DNA from: an uncultured Amylibacter sp.
GTDB taxonomy: Bacteria > Pseudomonadota > Alphaproteobacteria > Rhodobacterales > Rhodobacteraceae
Assembly (NCBI GenBank): GCA_937944065.1
Contig: CALDZS010000302.1
Span: 1 to 6,002, forward strand
DNA length: 6,002 bases
Direction of reading: 5' to 3'
The position numbers and the translations under genes are program-made. The notes below the pieces were generated by a model, which was not told the origin of the DNA, searched no databases, and saw nothing but the letters and a program-made list of their open reading frames with translations. This document shows positions 1 through 5,399 of the stretch, piece by piece. How positions within the stretch are numbered: the stretch's first letter is position 1; every line of letters begins with the position of its first letter.

Positions 1-103
1 TCTGCGTGGCTTCCATTTCCTTACAAATCTTTTTAGCGTCTTGTTCGGCTGGGTCGCAGGCAATTAGTGCCAAAAGGGCTGGAAATACGAGAATTTTCTT
101 CAT
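1..103 (-). CDS. Small lipoprotein, N-terminal part (gene runs off the left edge)
   Basis: Only the first 34 codons are inside the window. The visible peptide starts MKKILVFPALLALIAC and continues with D-P-A-E-Q. This is a classic type II signal peptide: two lysines, a hydrophobic stretch, then a lipobox L-I-A-C with the lipidated cysteine at residue 16. The residue after the cysteine is Asp, which in enterobacteria retains lipoproteins in the inner membrane; whether that rule holds here is uncertain. The mature part seen so far is charged (KKICKEMEA) and contains another Cys. On the minus strand AGGGA (111-115) lies 7 bases before the ATG, which supports the start. The family and function are not recognisable from this fragment. 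The call is strong for 'lipoprotein' and says nothing about role. Confidence 0.75.
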   Translation of the reverse strand, partial: MKKILVFPALLALIACDPAEQDAKKICKEMEATQ

Positions 104-308
104 GACATGGTCCCTATTTTAGACGCGGCACGGCGGCCTTAATTTGCGTAACGCTATACGGGTTTTTGGCCGAATGCCAGACGGGTTTTGTCCATTGGAA
201 AAGATCAGCGGCAGGGCGCGCATTCATCTTCGTGACAAATACAATCTTAATTGGCGCTAAATCTTACATACTATTCATTTTGAAATTCATCCTGCGTTAA
301 ATAGGAAC

Positions 309-491
309 ATGGCATACCAAACGTGCAGGGGGGCCGTTGTGTTAAGAGTGTTCCTAAGTATTTGTATCGGCCTTCTTGCATGCCTTAACTGGAGCTTGGT
401 TCACGGTGCAGCCACGCCATCCGCGGTCAGCCATCCGCCAGACCGGTTGGCGCTAAATGAAGGGGATTGGGCAGAGTTGGCGCATCCTTAA
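309..491 (+). CDS. Possible small exported peptide or lipoprotein, doubtful gene
   Basis: This is a 60-codon ORF with no recognised family. It has an Arg-containing N-terminus, a hydrophobic stretch (about residues 14-24) and then a polar, proline-rich tail ending in AHP, so it resembles a secreted peptide. The ATG at 309 has AGGA only 2 bases upstream, which is too close to be a good ribosome site. A GTG at 339 fits better: a run of Gs (327-333) lies 5 bases upstream, and the product would begin M-L-R-V-F-L-S-I-C-I-G-L-L-A-C, a short signal peptide with an L-L-A-C lipobox. Alternatively, signal peptidase I could cut near V-H-G-A. It lies just before the 549 gene in the same direction. It may instead be a chance ORF in a leader region. 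If so, 104-548 contains no gene. Confidence 0.35.
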   Translation: MAYQTCRGAVVLRVFLSICIGLLACLNWSLVHGAATPSAVSHPPDRLALNEGDWAELAHP

Positions 492-528
492 ACAGATCGG
501 TTGAACGTTGCGGCCACAAAGTTTAATG

Positions 529-545
529 TGCTCCAGTCTGGAGCA
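529..545. promoter_or_regulatory. 17-bp perfect palindrome covering the ribosome site of the 549 gene
   Basis: The arms TGCTCCAG (529-536) and CTGGAGCA (538-545) are exact reverse complements around a single central T. The right arm contains the GGAG (540-543) that serves the ATG at 549. As DNA it could be an operator for a dimeric regulator. As RNA, UGCUCC can pair with GGAGCA around an AGUCU loop and hide the ribosome site. The sequence does not decide between these. Confidence 0.5.
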
Positions 546-548
546 TCA

Positions 549-920
549 ATGTCAAAAAATACCATAGAGACCGCGCAAAACGAGATTAGCCAAGCCCTGA
601 GCGATGCCTATCAGGCGGACGGTAAAACCTATGCGCAAAAGCTGAAGCAGACCCGCAAGCATTTGCCACGTAAGTTGGCGAAAGATGCGGAGTATTTGAT
701 CGAGGCTGAACAACATCTAAAACATCCAAAGATGCGCAAATATGTCGATCAAGGGCGTGTCGATGCAACCAAGCGGGCGGTGTTGCGCAAAACGCAGGGC
801 GTTGATTTGGAACGGGATCGATCCAAGGCACGCTATGGTTGGTGGTCGTCATTGGTATTGCAATTGATCATAGCTATGGTGCTGATCTTTGGGGCAGCCA
901 AATACTTTGGCGCTTACTAG
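549..920 (+). CDS. Hypothetical protein with C-terminal membrane anchor (123 aa)
   Basis: I do not recognise the family. From the ATG at 549 the protein has a long, very polar and mostly helix-favouring region (residues 1-96, rich in Lys, Arg, Gln, Glu and Ala). One hydrophobic segment follows (about 98-119, GWWSSLVLQLIIAMVLIFGA), with a 4-residue tail. It has no signal peptide, so it looks like a tail-anchored inner membrane protein with a cytoplasmic N-terminal domain, possibly a coiled coil or protein-binding region. The reading frame extends back to a TTG at 501, but that codon has no ribosome site, whereas 549 has GGAG 5 bases upstream. That GGAG lies in a palindrome, so translation may be controlled. 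The gene converges with the 940-1326 gene across a 19-bp gap in which I see no clear terminator. Confidence 0.7.
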   Translation: MSKNTIETAQNEISQALSDAYQADGKTYAQKLKQTRKHLPRKLAKDAEYLIEAEQHLKHPKMRKYVDQGRVDATKRAVLRKTQGVDLERDRSKARYGWWSSLVLQLIIAMVLIFGAAKYFGAY

Positions 921-939
921 CAGGCAGCACGAGTTGGGT

Positions 940-1326
940 TTAACTTGGTGGGTTTTTGGGCTCATTTAGCGACCAATGAAATAGCCTATAACAATTTACA
1001 AATGCGTTGCATATCCTTTCGATCGTAGATGAAAATGGAAACCCGAGGCGTGCCAAAAAGCCAAAAAATCCAACCCCAAAAAGAAAGCATGACAGATGCC
1101 AGCTGGCGACGAGCGGGATGCTGATTATCAGCACCACCAATATATTAATGGGTGAAGAAGTGAAGGCTGGTTCTGTTGTTCCTAGGATCAAGAAAATTAC
1201 TAAGATGCCTACGGTTGCTAGAATCTGATAGATGGGAAACCAGACAAACATATACTTCGCGCGGTTTTCATCGAAAACGCGGATCAGATTTTGATTTATT
1301 AGTCTTGGAACGCGTTTAAGAAACAT
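940..1326 (-). CDS. Hypothetical multi-spanning membrane protein (128 aa)
   Basis: The family is not recognised. Residues 1-25 are basic and polar (FLKRVPRLINQNLIRVFDENR). A strong hydrophobic segment follows at about 27-51, and a second long hydrophobic stretch at about 60-97 could cross the membrane once or twice (NILVVLIISIPLVASW, then FLFGVGFFGFLARLGF). The polar tail ends in NEPKNPPS. Two to three helices in the inner membrane are likely. The GC content counted over 961-1320 is about 42%, lower than nearby genes such as the pirin. An in-frame stop lies 15 bases before the ATG, so no earlier start exists, yet no ribosome site is visible. Low GC and a weak start suggest recent acquisition or a poorly expressed or decaying gene. 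A chance ORF is possible, but the clean membrane profile argues for a real one. Confidence 0.55.
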   Translation of the reverse strand: MFLKRVPRLINQNLIRVFDENRAKYMFVWFPIYQILATVGILVIFLILGTTEPAFTSSPINILVVLIISIPLVASWHLSCFLFGVGFFGFLARLGFPFSSTIERICNAFVNCYRLFHWSLNEPKNPPS

Positions 1327-1434
1327 GGCGTTGCAATATCAAGCTGACTGATCGGATACAACGCCGTTTCGCGGAGTGTCTTTTGGTTTTCAAAGAACGC
1401 TATGCAAGCGCCGGAATTATCCGAAGTTCTGACC

Positions 1435-2346
1435 TTAATGCGCAGGCTTGATAAACGTCCCATTGTTCAACTCCGCCACCGCGGTCTTAATTTCTTCGCG
1501 GGTGTTCATCACGATGGGGCCGTGCCATGCAACGGGTTCTTCGATAGGGCGGCCAGAGATTAACAAGAACCGAACGCCTTCTTCACCCGCTTGCACTGTC
1601 ACCTCGTCGCCCGTGCCGAATTTCACCAACGTGCGGTTACCCGACATATCGCGGATATTAACTTCTTGGCCGAACACCTCTTTTTCCAAAAGAATCCCTT
1701 GAGGGGCAGAGCTGTCGGCGAAGGCACCGGCGCCTTCGTAGACATACGCAAATGCCTTGCGGTACAGATCGACGGGAAAGGTTTTCTTAACCCCTGCAGG
1801 TATGAATATATCCAAGAATTGCGGATCGGCGGCGATGCCGTCAACAGGGCCAGTTTGCCCCCAGAATGATCCAACCACGACTTTGACCTTGGTGCCGTCA
1901 TCCTCTTCGATCAAGGGGACTTCTTTGCCTTCGACATCTTGGTATCGCGGGTCGGTCATTTTCAACTTCGCAGGCAAGTTTGCCCATAATTGAAATCCGT
2001 GCATTTGGCCTGCCGCATTTCCGCGCGGCATTTCTTGATGCAGAATTCCACTGCCCGATGTCATCCATTGCACATCACCCGCGCCAAGCGAGCCTTGATT
2101 GCCCAGACTGTCGGAATGATCAACTTCACCCGCCAGAACATAAGTTATCGTTTCGATCCCGCGATGCGGGTGCCACGGAAAGCCCCGTTCAAAATGCTGC
2201 GGATCGTCATTGCGAAAATCGTCGAACAGCAAGAACGGGTCCAATGAAGTTGGGTCGTGAAACCCGAATGCACGGTGCAGCGCAACACCAGCCCCTTCCA
2301 TCGTTGGTTGGGCAAGGGTGGCGGATGTGACGGGGCGAATGGACAT
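1435..2346 (-). CDS. Pirin family protein (bicupin)
   Basis: This is a full-length 303-aa pirin. The N-terminal cupin carries the family hallmark F-P-W-H-P-H-R-G-I-E-T at residues 56-66. Its metal ligands are in place: H59, H61, then H103 and E105 in SGSGILHQEMPRG, matching the His3Glu site of human pirin and E. coli YhhW. The C-terminal cupin domain (about 175-290) is more divergent and ends with the expected G-R-P-x-x-E-P-V-A-W-H-G-P-I-V-M-N-T motif. Bacterial pirins bind Fe or another metal; some show quercetin 2,3-dioxygenase activity, and in others the role is unclear, so no substrate is assigned. It is soluble and cytoplasmic. GGAG lies 7 bases before the ATG at 2346. An overlapping out-of-frame ATG at 2351 encodes no matching protein. 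It is divergent from the 2483 dehydrogenase across 136 bp. Confidence 0.95.
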   Translation of the reverse strand: MSIRPVTSATLAQPTMEGAGVALHRAFGFHDPTSLDPFLLFDDFRNDDPQHFERGFPWHPHRGIETITYVLAGEVDHSDSLGNQGSLGAGDVQWMTSGSGILHQEMPRGNAAGQMHGFQLWANLPAKLKMTDPRYQDVEGKEVPLIEEDDGTKVKVVVGSFWGQTGPVDGIAADPQFLDIFIPAGVKKTFPVDLYRKAFAYVYEGAGAFADSSAPQGILLEKEVFGQEVNIRDMSGNRTLVKFGTGDEVTVQAGEEGVRFLLISGRPIEEPVAWHGPIVMNTREEIKTAVAELNNGTFIKPAH

Positions 2347-2366
2347 GGCATGTCTCCTTTGACGCT

Positions 2367-2395
2367 AATCTAGGGCCAGGGGCAATTCACGGCAA
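2367..2395 (-). promoter_or_regulatory. Candidate sigma-70-type promoter for the pirin gene
   Basis: On the minus strand TTGCCG (2390-2395) and TAGATT (2367-2372) are separated by exactly 17 bases, each matching four of six consensus positions. Transcription would begin near 2360, just ahead of the GGAG at 2354-2357, giving a very short leader. This is a pattern match only. Confidence 0.3.
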
Positions 2396-2470
2396 GAGGT
2401 GGAGGCGCAGTTTCTGTATTGCCAGCTGGCAGGTTTCAAAGCAAGAGTTGCCCCAAGATGATAAAGATTG

Positions 2471-2475
2471 GGAGG
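2471..2475 (+). promoter_or_regulatory. Ribosome binding site that fixes the dehydrogenase start
   Basis: GGAGG lies 7 bases before the ATG at 2483. This rules out the in-frame TTG at 2468, which would put the ribosome site inside the coding region and add five residues (MGGRV) ahead of the canonical N-terminus M-K-V-G-F-I-G-L-G. Confidence 0.8.
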
Positions 2476-2482
2476 TCGCGTC

Positions 2483-3442
2483 ATGAAAGTAGGATTTATC
2501 GGTTTGGGCAATGTCGGGCATAAATTGTCTGGCAGCCTTTTGCGCAATGGCGTTGATTTGATGGTGCATGATTTAAATCCCGATCTGGTTGCCAAATCGG
2601 TCGCATTGGGTGCCACGGCTGGCGAAAGCCCGGCGCAAATGATGCGCGACTGTGATGCGGTGATTACCTGCCTGCCGTCGCCGGCGATCTGCGCACAGGT
2701 GGTCGAAGGCGAAAACGGTTTGCTAGAGGGCATGTCCGAGGGCAAAATCTGGATGGAGATGTCCACCACCGACGAGGCTGAAGTAAAGCGTCTGGCACCG
2801 ATGGTTGCGGCCAAAGGCGGGCGTGCTGTTGATTGCCCTGTCTCGGGCGGATGTCACCGCGCAGATACTGGCAATATCAGCATTTTTGCAGGATGCGACC
2901 GCGATACGTTCGAACGCATTCTTCCTTTGTTAACCAAAATGGGGCGCAGGGTTCTGCACACAGGTGATCTTGGATCGGCCTCGGTATTGAAAGTCATTAC
3001 CAATTTCTTAGCCACCGCCAATTTGATAACCGTTGCCGAAGCATTAACGGTGGCAAAGGGCGCAGGCATGGATTTGAACACGGCCTACGAGGCGTTGGCG
3101 ATTTCATCAGGCACCAGTTTTGTCCACGAAACAGAGGGGCAGGTGATCCTGAACGGTTCACGTGATATTTCGTTCACCATGGATTTGGTGCTAAAAGATA
3201 TCGGTCTGTTCCAAGATGTCGCCGACCGTGCAAATGTTCCGTTGGAAATGAACCCGCTGATGATCGAAATTTTCAAAGATGGGATCGCGCGTTATGGCGA
3301 ACGCGAATTGTCACCCAACATTATTCGCCGTCTGGAAGATGCGACAGGATTGAATATCACAGCCCCCGGGTTCCCCGCCGAAATGACCGATGATGAACCA
3401 GAAGAACCAGGCTACGAGGTGATCCCAAAGGGGCGCGCATAA
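2483..3442 (+). CDS. NAD-dependent beta-hydroxyacid dehydrogenase (3-hydroxyisobutyrate dehydrogenase family)
   Basis: This is a 319-aa cytoplasmic oxidoreductase that should oxidise a 3-hydroxy acid to the semialdehyde or keto acid, or run the reverse. The Rossmann motif G-L-G-N-V-G is at residues 7-12. Asp30 ends the second strand (M-V-H-D), which suggests NAD rather than NADP. The substrate loop D-C-P-V-S-G-G is at 117-123, and STTD at 94-97 sits where the family has its conserved S-T segment. The catalytic lysine K170 is in the helix G-S-A-S-V-L-K-V-I-T-N-F, with conserved N174 four residues later. The all-alpha C-terminal domain follows. Family members include HIBADH (valine breakdown), tartronate semialdehyde reductase and imine-reductase-like enzymes, and I cannot choose between them. 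An acidic tail (MTDDEPEEPGYE) extends past the usual end. The gene stops 12 bases before the parS site. Confidence 0.92.
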   Translation: MKVGFIGLGNVGHKLSGSLLRNGVDLMVHDLNPDLVAKSVALGATAGESPAQMMRDCDAVITCLPSPAICAQVVEGENGLLEGMSEGKIWMEMSTTDEAEVKRLAPMVAAKGGRAVDCPVSGGCHRADTGNISIFAGCDRDTFERILPLLTKMGRRVLHTGDLGSASVLKVITNFLATANLITVAEALTVAKGAGMDLNTAYEALAISSGTSFVHETEGQVILNGSRDISFTMDLVLKDIGLFQDVADRANVPLEMNPLMIEIFKDGIARYGERELSPNIIRRLEDATGLNITAPGFPAEMTDDEPEEPGYEVIPKGRA

Positions 3443-3454
3443 GGCAAATTGGAA

Positions 3455-3470
3455 TGTTTCACGTGAAACA
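3455..3470. other. parS site (ParB/Spo0J centromere-like binding site)
   Basis: TGTTTCACGTGAAACA is a perfect 16-bp palindrome and matches the widely conserved chromosomal parS consensus, TGTTNCACGTGAAACA, at every position. ParB binds this site, spreads along the DNA, loads condensin and, with ParA, moves the origin region. The site sits in the 48-bp gap between two convergent genes, where it disturbs no coding sequence or promoter. It has no T-run, so it is not a typical terminator. In most bacteria such sites lie near oriC, so this locus is probably origin-proximal. No oriC, DnaA box cluster or parAB gene is in the window to confirm this. Confidence 0.9.
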
Positions 3471-3471
3471 C

Positions 3472-3486
3472 TTAACGGGGCGTTAA
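3472..3486. promoter_or_regulatory. CtrA-type box TTAA-N7-TTAA beside parS
   Basis: TTAA (3472-3475), seven bases CGGGGCG, then TTAA (3483-3486) is an exact match to the CtrA recognition pattern known from Caulobacter and Rhodobacterales. It is also an inverted repeat, TTAACG-GGG-CGTTAA. It begins one base after parS, between two gene ends, so an ordinary promoter role is unlikely. Confidence 0.45.
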
Positions 3487-3490
3487 ACGG

Positions 3491-3778
3491 TCACGGCATG
3501 TAGCGCGCTTTTAGGGCGGCCCATGCTGACGTCAGCCCCAAGGCCGCCATCATACCAAGGATAATCGCGGCCACGTCGATCACATCAGCCAGTGGCGGCA
3601 GGCCAAGGATCAATTGTACGACGTAATAGATCGCCACACAAATAACGCCGACGCCCAAGGTCAGCAACGCGGAACGGCGCAGATCGGTGATCACGTCACC
3701 TGCCAAAAGATACCTCGCGGCGATCAGCACGACCATCGTCAGACCGAACGCAATCGCGATTGTGTCGTAAAATCCCAT
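3491..3778 (-). CDS. Hypothetical small integral membrane protein (95 aa)
   Basis: The family is not recognised. From the ATG at 3778 the protein is mostly hydrophobic, with three probable helices: about residues 7-28 (IAIAFGLTMVVLIAARYLLA), 38-60 (ALLTLGVGVICVAIYYVVQLIL) and 66-88 (VIDVAAIILGMMAALGLTSAW). A short charged loop D-L-R-R separates the first two, and the C-terminus K-A-R-Y-M-P is basic. It is likely an inner membrane protein. The frame is open back to an ATG at 3847, but that would add a polar 23-residue leader (CRLSVIKIAQSQQTTRNK). An AAGGA lies 8 bases before the ATG at 3778, so I prefer the shorter form. The gene is divergent from glyoxalase I, and its end faces the parS/CtrA gap. 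Confidence 0.75.
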   Translation of the reverse strand: MGFYDTIAIAFGLTMVVLIAARYLLAGDVITDLRRSALLTLGVGVICVAIYYVVQLILGLPPLADVIDVAAIILGMMAALGLTSAWAALKARYMP

Positions 3779-3861
3779 GGGCTTGTTCCTTGTGGTTTGC
3801 TGGCTTTGCGCTATCTTAATGACAGATAAACGACAAGAGTTTTGCACAAAGGAAACAGATT

Positions 3862-4305
3862 ATGCGCTTTGCACACACTATGGTTCGGGTCAAAGATTTG
3901 GACGCGTCATTGGATTTTTATGTCAACAAATTGGGTCTGATAGAAACCCGCCGCGATGACTATCCAAAGGGCAAATTTACGCTGGTGTTTCTGGCGGCAC
4001 CTGCGGATGAGAAATCATCACGCGAAACCCGTGCACCTGATTTGGAGCTGACATATAATTGGGGCAGTGACGAAGTGTATGAAACCGGCCGCAGTTGGGG
4101 ACACTTGGCCTACCGCGTCAAAGACATCTATGCCACCTGCCAACGCTTGATGGACGCAGGTGTAACGATCAACCGCCCACCGCATGACGGACACATGGCG
4201 TTCATCAAATCACCTGATGATGTGTCGATAGAGTTGATCCAAGATGGCGCGTCGTTAGAACCGCAAGAACCATGGGCGTCGATGAAGAACACAGGAACTT
4301 GGTGA
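3862..4305 (+). CDS. gloA: Lactoylglutathione lyase (glyoxalase I), VOC superfamily
   Basis: This 147-aa enzyme converts the hemithioacetal of methylglyoxal and glutathione to S-lactoylglutathione, the first step of methylglyoxal detoxification in the cytoplasm. It matches E. coli GloA closely in pattern: M-R-F-A-H-T-M-V-R-V-K-D-L at the start, L-E-L-T-Y-N-W-G in the middle, W-G-H-L-A-Y and I-E-L-I-Q near the end. The four metal ligands are present: H5, E62, H81 and E124. It lacks the extra loops of the Zn-type enzymes, so the compact Ni/Co-type is likely. A small charged insertion (about 49-58) and a tail (SLEPQEPWASMKNTGTW) differ from E. coli. AAGGA lies 8 bases upstream of the ATG. The gene ends in two consecutive in-frame stops, TGA then TAA. 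Confidence 0.93.
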   Translation: MRFAHTMVRVKDLDASLDFYVNKLGLIETRRDDYPKGKFTLVFLAAPADEKSSRETRAPDLELTYNWGSDEVYETGRSWGHLAYRVKDIYATCQRLMDAGVTINRPPHDGHMAFIKSPDDVSIELIQDGASLEPQEPWASMKNTGTW

Positions 4306-4315
4306 TAAGCTTCAC

Positions 4316-4330
4316 TTAATTCTTAGTTAA
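4316..4330. promoter_or_regulatory. CtrA-type box TTAA-N7-TTAA upstream of the nuclease-fold gene
   Basis: TTAA (4316-4319), seven bases TTCTTAG, then TTAA (4327-4330) is a second exact match to the CtrA pattern. It starts 10 bases after the glyoxalase I stop and ends 73 bases before the ATG at 4404. That is a suitable place to control a promoter for the downstream gene. No convincing -10 element can be picked out after it. Confidence 0.5.
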
Positions 4331-4354
4331 TCACCCAGATCGTTTGGAGATTTC

Positions 4355-4385
4355 GAAAGGTTCGTGCAAACTGCACGAGCCTTTT
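4355..4385 (+). terminator. Strong hairpin followed by Ts: glyoxalase I terminator or leader hairpin
   Basis: GGTTCGTGCA (4359-4368) pairs with TGCACGAGCC (4372-4381) around a 3-base loop, with ten pairs including one G-T. Flanking AAA and TTTT extend the stem. This is the shape of a rho-independent terminator and lies 50 bases after the glyoxalase I stop. However, the stem ends only 10 bases before the nuclease ribosome site at 4392. It could therefore instead cap or attenuate that gene's mRNA. Confidence 0.65.
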
Positions 4386-4391
4386 GGCGTT

Positions 4392-4396
4392 AGGAG
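4392..4396 (+). promoter_or_regulatory. Ribosome binding site that fixes the nuclease-fold start
   Basis: AGGAG lies 7 bases before the ATG at 4404. The alternative in-frame ATG at 4344 lies before the hairpin, has no ribosome site and would make the hairpin coding, so it is rejected. Confidence 0.8.
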
Positions 4397-4403
4397 ATGT
4401 CGA

Positions 4404-5399
4404 ATGAGATCGTTAACAAAACCAAACCCGCCGCACATATATGACCCCGTTGCGCAGATAGCTGCGCTGCGCGCGCACAGGGATGCTGTTCACGCCGATC
4501 CTGCCGCCAGTCGTAACATACCAGCGGTCGGGCAAGCAGGGCACATCCTGCTTGCCACGTGGAATATCGCCAATCTGGGGCAGCATAAACGCCGCGATGA
4601 TGACTTGACCGTGATCGCCGAAATGATCAGCTGGTTCGAGATCATCGCGGTCCAAGAAGTTGCGGACAAGCTGGATGATTTCCTTGCTATTGTCGCAAAA
4701 CTTCCCTCGCATTTTTCATATGTGTTCAATGATAAGGCAGGCAATGACGAACGCAGTGCGTATGTCTTTGACACGCGACGTGTCTCTTTGGGCCCCAAGA
4801 TGGGCGAAGTGGTCGTCGTGGAAAGCGACCGTAAATACATCAAGTTTGACGTACCAGCAGGCGGTGTCGCTGATCCGTTTTTAGGTTACAATCGCAATCC
4901 GTTTCTGTGCAGTTTCATCATCGATGGTGCGAGATTGTTGTTGGCAAATTGTCATTTGTTGTACGGGTCGCAAAAAACATCTGCGCTGAAAGCAGCCTCT
5001 TTGAAGCAACGCCAGCTAGAGGCGTATGCAATTTCGCGTTGGTGCGATTTGCGACGTAAAAGCAAAAACGCTTGGACAAAGAACATCATCGCATTGGGTG
5101 ATTTTAATTTGCCACATGCGCAGGATGACGATCCTATTTACGAAGCGTTAACAGATCGGGGGCTGCGATTAACCCAACATGAAACCCGTATTCCGACCAA
5201 CGTGTCCGACAGTTTCGATTATGATCAAATCGCGGTTACACCAGGGTTGGTGTCTGAAACCAAGGCGACGGGTGTGTTCGATTTCGATGCAGTTATTTTT
5301 GGTGACATCTGGTCGCGCGATACGCCTGGGTATTGGCGCAGTTGTGCCAAATACTACATTTCCGATCATCGGCCACTGTGGATGCAGCTGGAACTTTAG
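4404..5399 (+). CDS. Endonuclease/exonuclease/phosphatase (EEP) family metal-dependent hydrolase
   Basis: This 331-aa protein has the DNase I/AP-endonuclease-like EEP fold, which cuts phosphodiester or phosphomonoester bonds using Mg. All core motifs are in order: N55 in L-A-T-W-N-I-A-N-L-G; E85 in I-A-V-Q-E-V; H184 in L-A-N-C-H-L-L-Y-G; D233 and N235 in L-G-D-F-N; D274 in F-D-Y-D-Q-I-A-V; and D321-H322 in I-S-D-H-R-P-L-W. The catalytic site appears intact. No signal peptide is seen, so the enzyme should be cytoplasmic. An N-terminal extension of about 45 residues precedes the fold. Family members act on DNA, RNA, sphingolipids or inositol phosphates, and the substrate cannot be told here. 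A CtrA-type box and a hairpin lie upstream. The stop overlaps the stop of the convergent response regulator. Confidence 0.9.
   Translation: MRSLTKPNPPHIYDPVAQIAALRAHRDAVHADPAASRNIPAVGQAGHILLATWNIANLGQHKRRDDDLTVIAEMISWFEIIAVQEVADKLDDFLAIVAKLPSHFSYVFNDKAGNDERSAYVFDTRRVSLGPKMGEVVVVESDRKYIKFDVPAGGVADPFLGYNRNPFLCSFIIDGARLLLANCHLLYGSQKTSALKAASLKQRQLEAYAISRWCDLRRKSKNAWTKNIIALGDFNLPHAQDDDPIYEALTDRGLRLTQHETRIPTNVSDSFDYDQIAVTPGLVSETKATGVFDFDAVIFGDIWSRDTPGYWRSCAKYYISDHRPLWMQLEL

Noticed and set aside
247..261. TTAA-N7-TAAA, a near-match to the CtrA pattern before the 309 ORF; it overlaps GCTAAATC (256-263), which resembles a Caulobacter-type -10 element
   Set aside because: One-mismatch versions of this pattern are expected about twice in 6 kb by chance, and the upstream GTGACA is too far from the -10 for a good promoter.
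1007..1228. Plus-strand 73-codon ORF opposite the low-GC membrane protein
   Set aside because: It is Lys- and Pro-rich, unlike a recognisable domain, has no good ribosome site, and is best explained as the antisense of the membrane protein.
2420..2431. 12-bp palindrome TGCCAGCTGGCA between the divergent pirin and dehydrogenase genes
   Set aside because: A 12-bp palindrome is expected about once or twice in a window this size, so it is not evidence of an operator without conservation.
2365..2814. Minus-strand 149-codon ORF across the divergent gap and the dehydrogenase N-terminus
   Set aside because: It overlaps the clear Rossmann motif of the dehydrogenase on the other strand, and its translation is Ser/Thr/Pro-rich with no domain.
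3461..3466. CACGTG core of the palindrome (3460-3465) viewed as a generic E-box-like regulator site
   Set aside because: The full 16-bp match to parS is far more specific, and no promoter lies nearby.
3816..3830. TTAA-N7-TAAA near-match before glyoxalase I, overlapping a 5-bp inverted repeat TATCT/AGATA and a weak TTGTGG-N16-TATCTT
   Set aside because: Each element is weak and expected by chance; there is not enough to call a promoter or operator.
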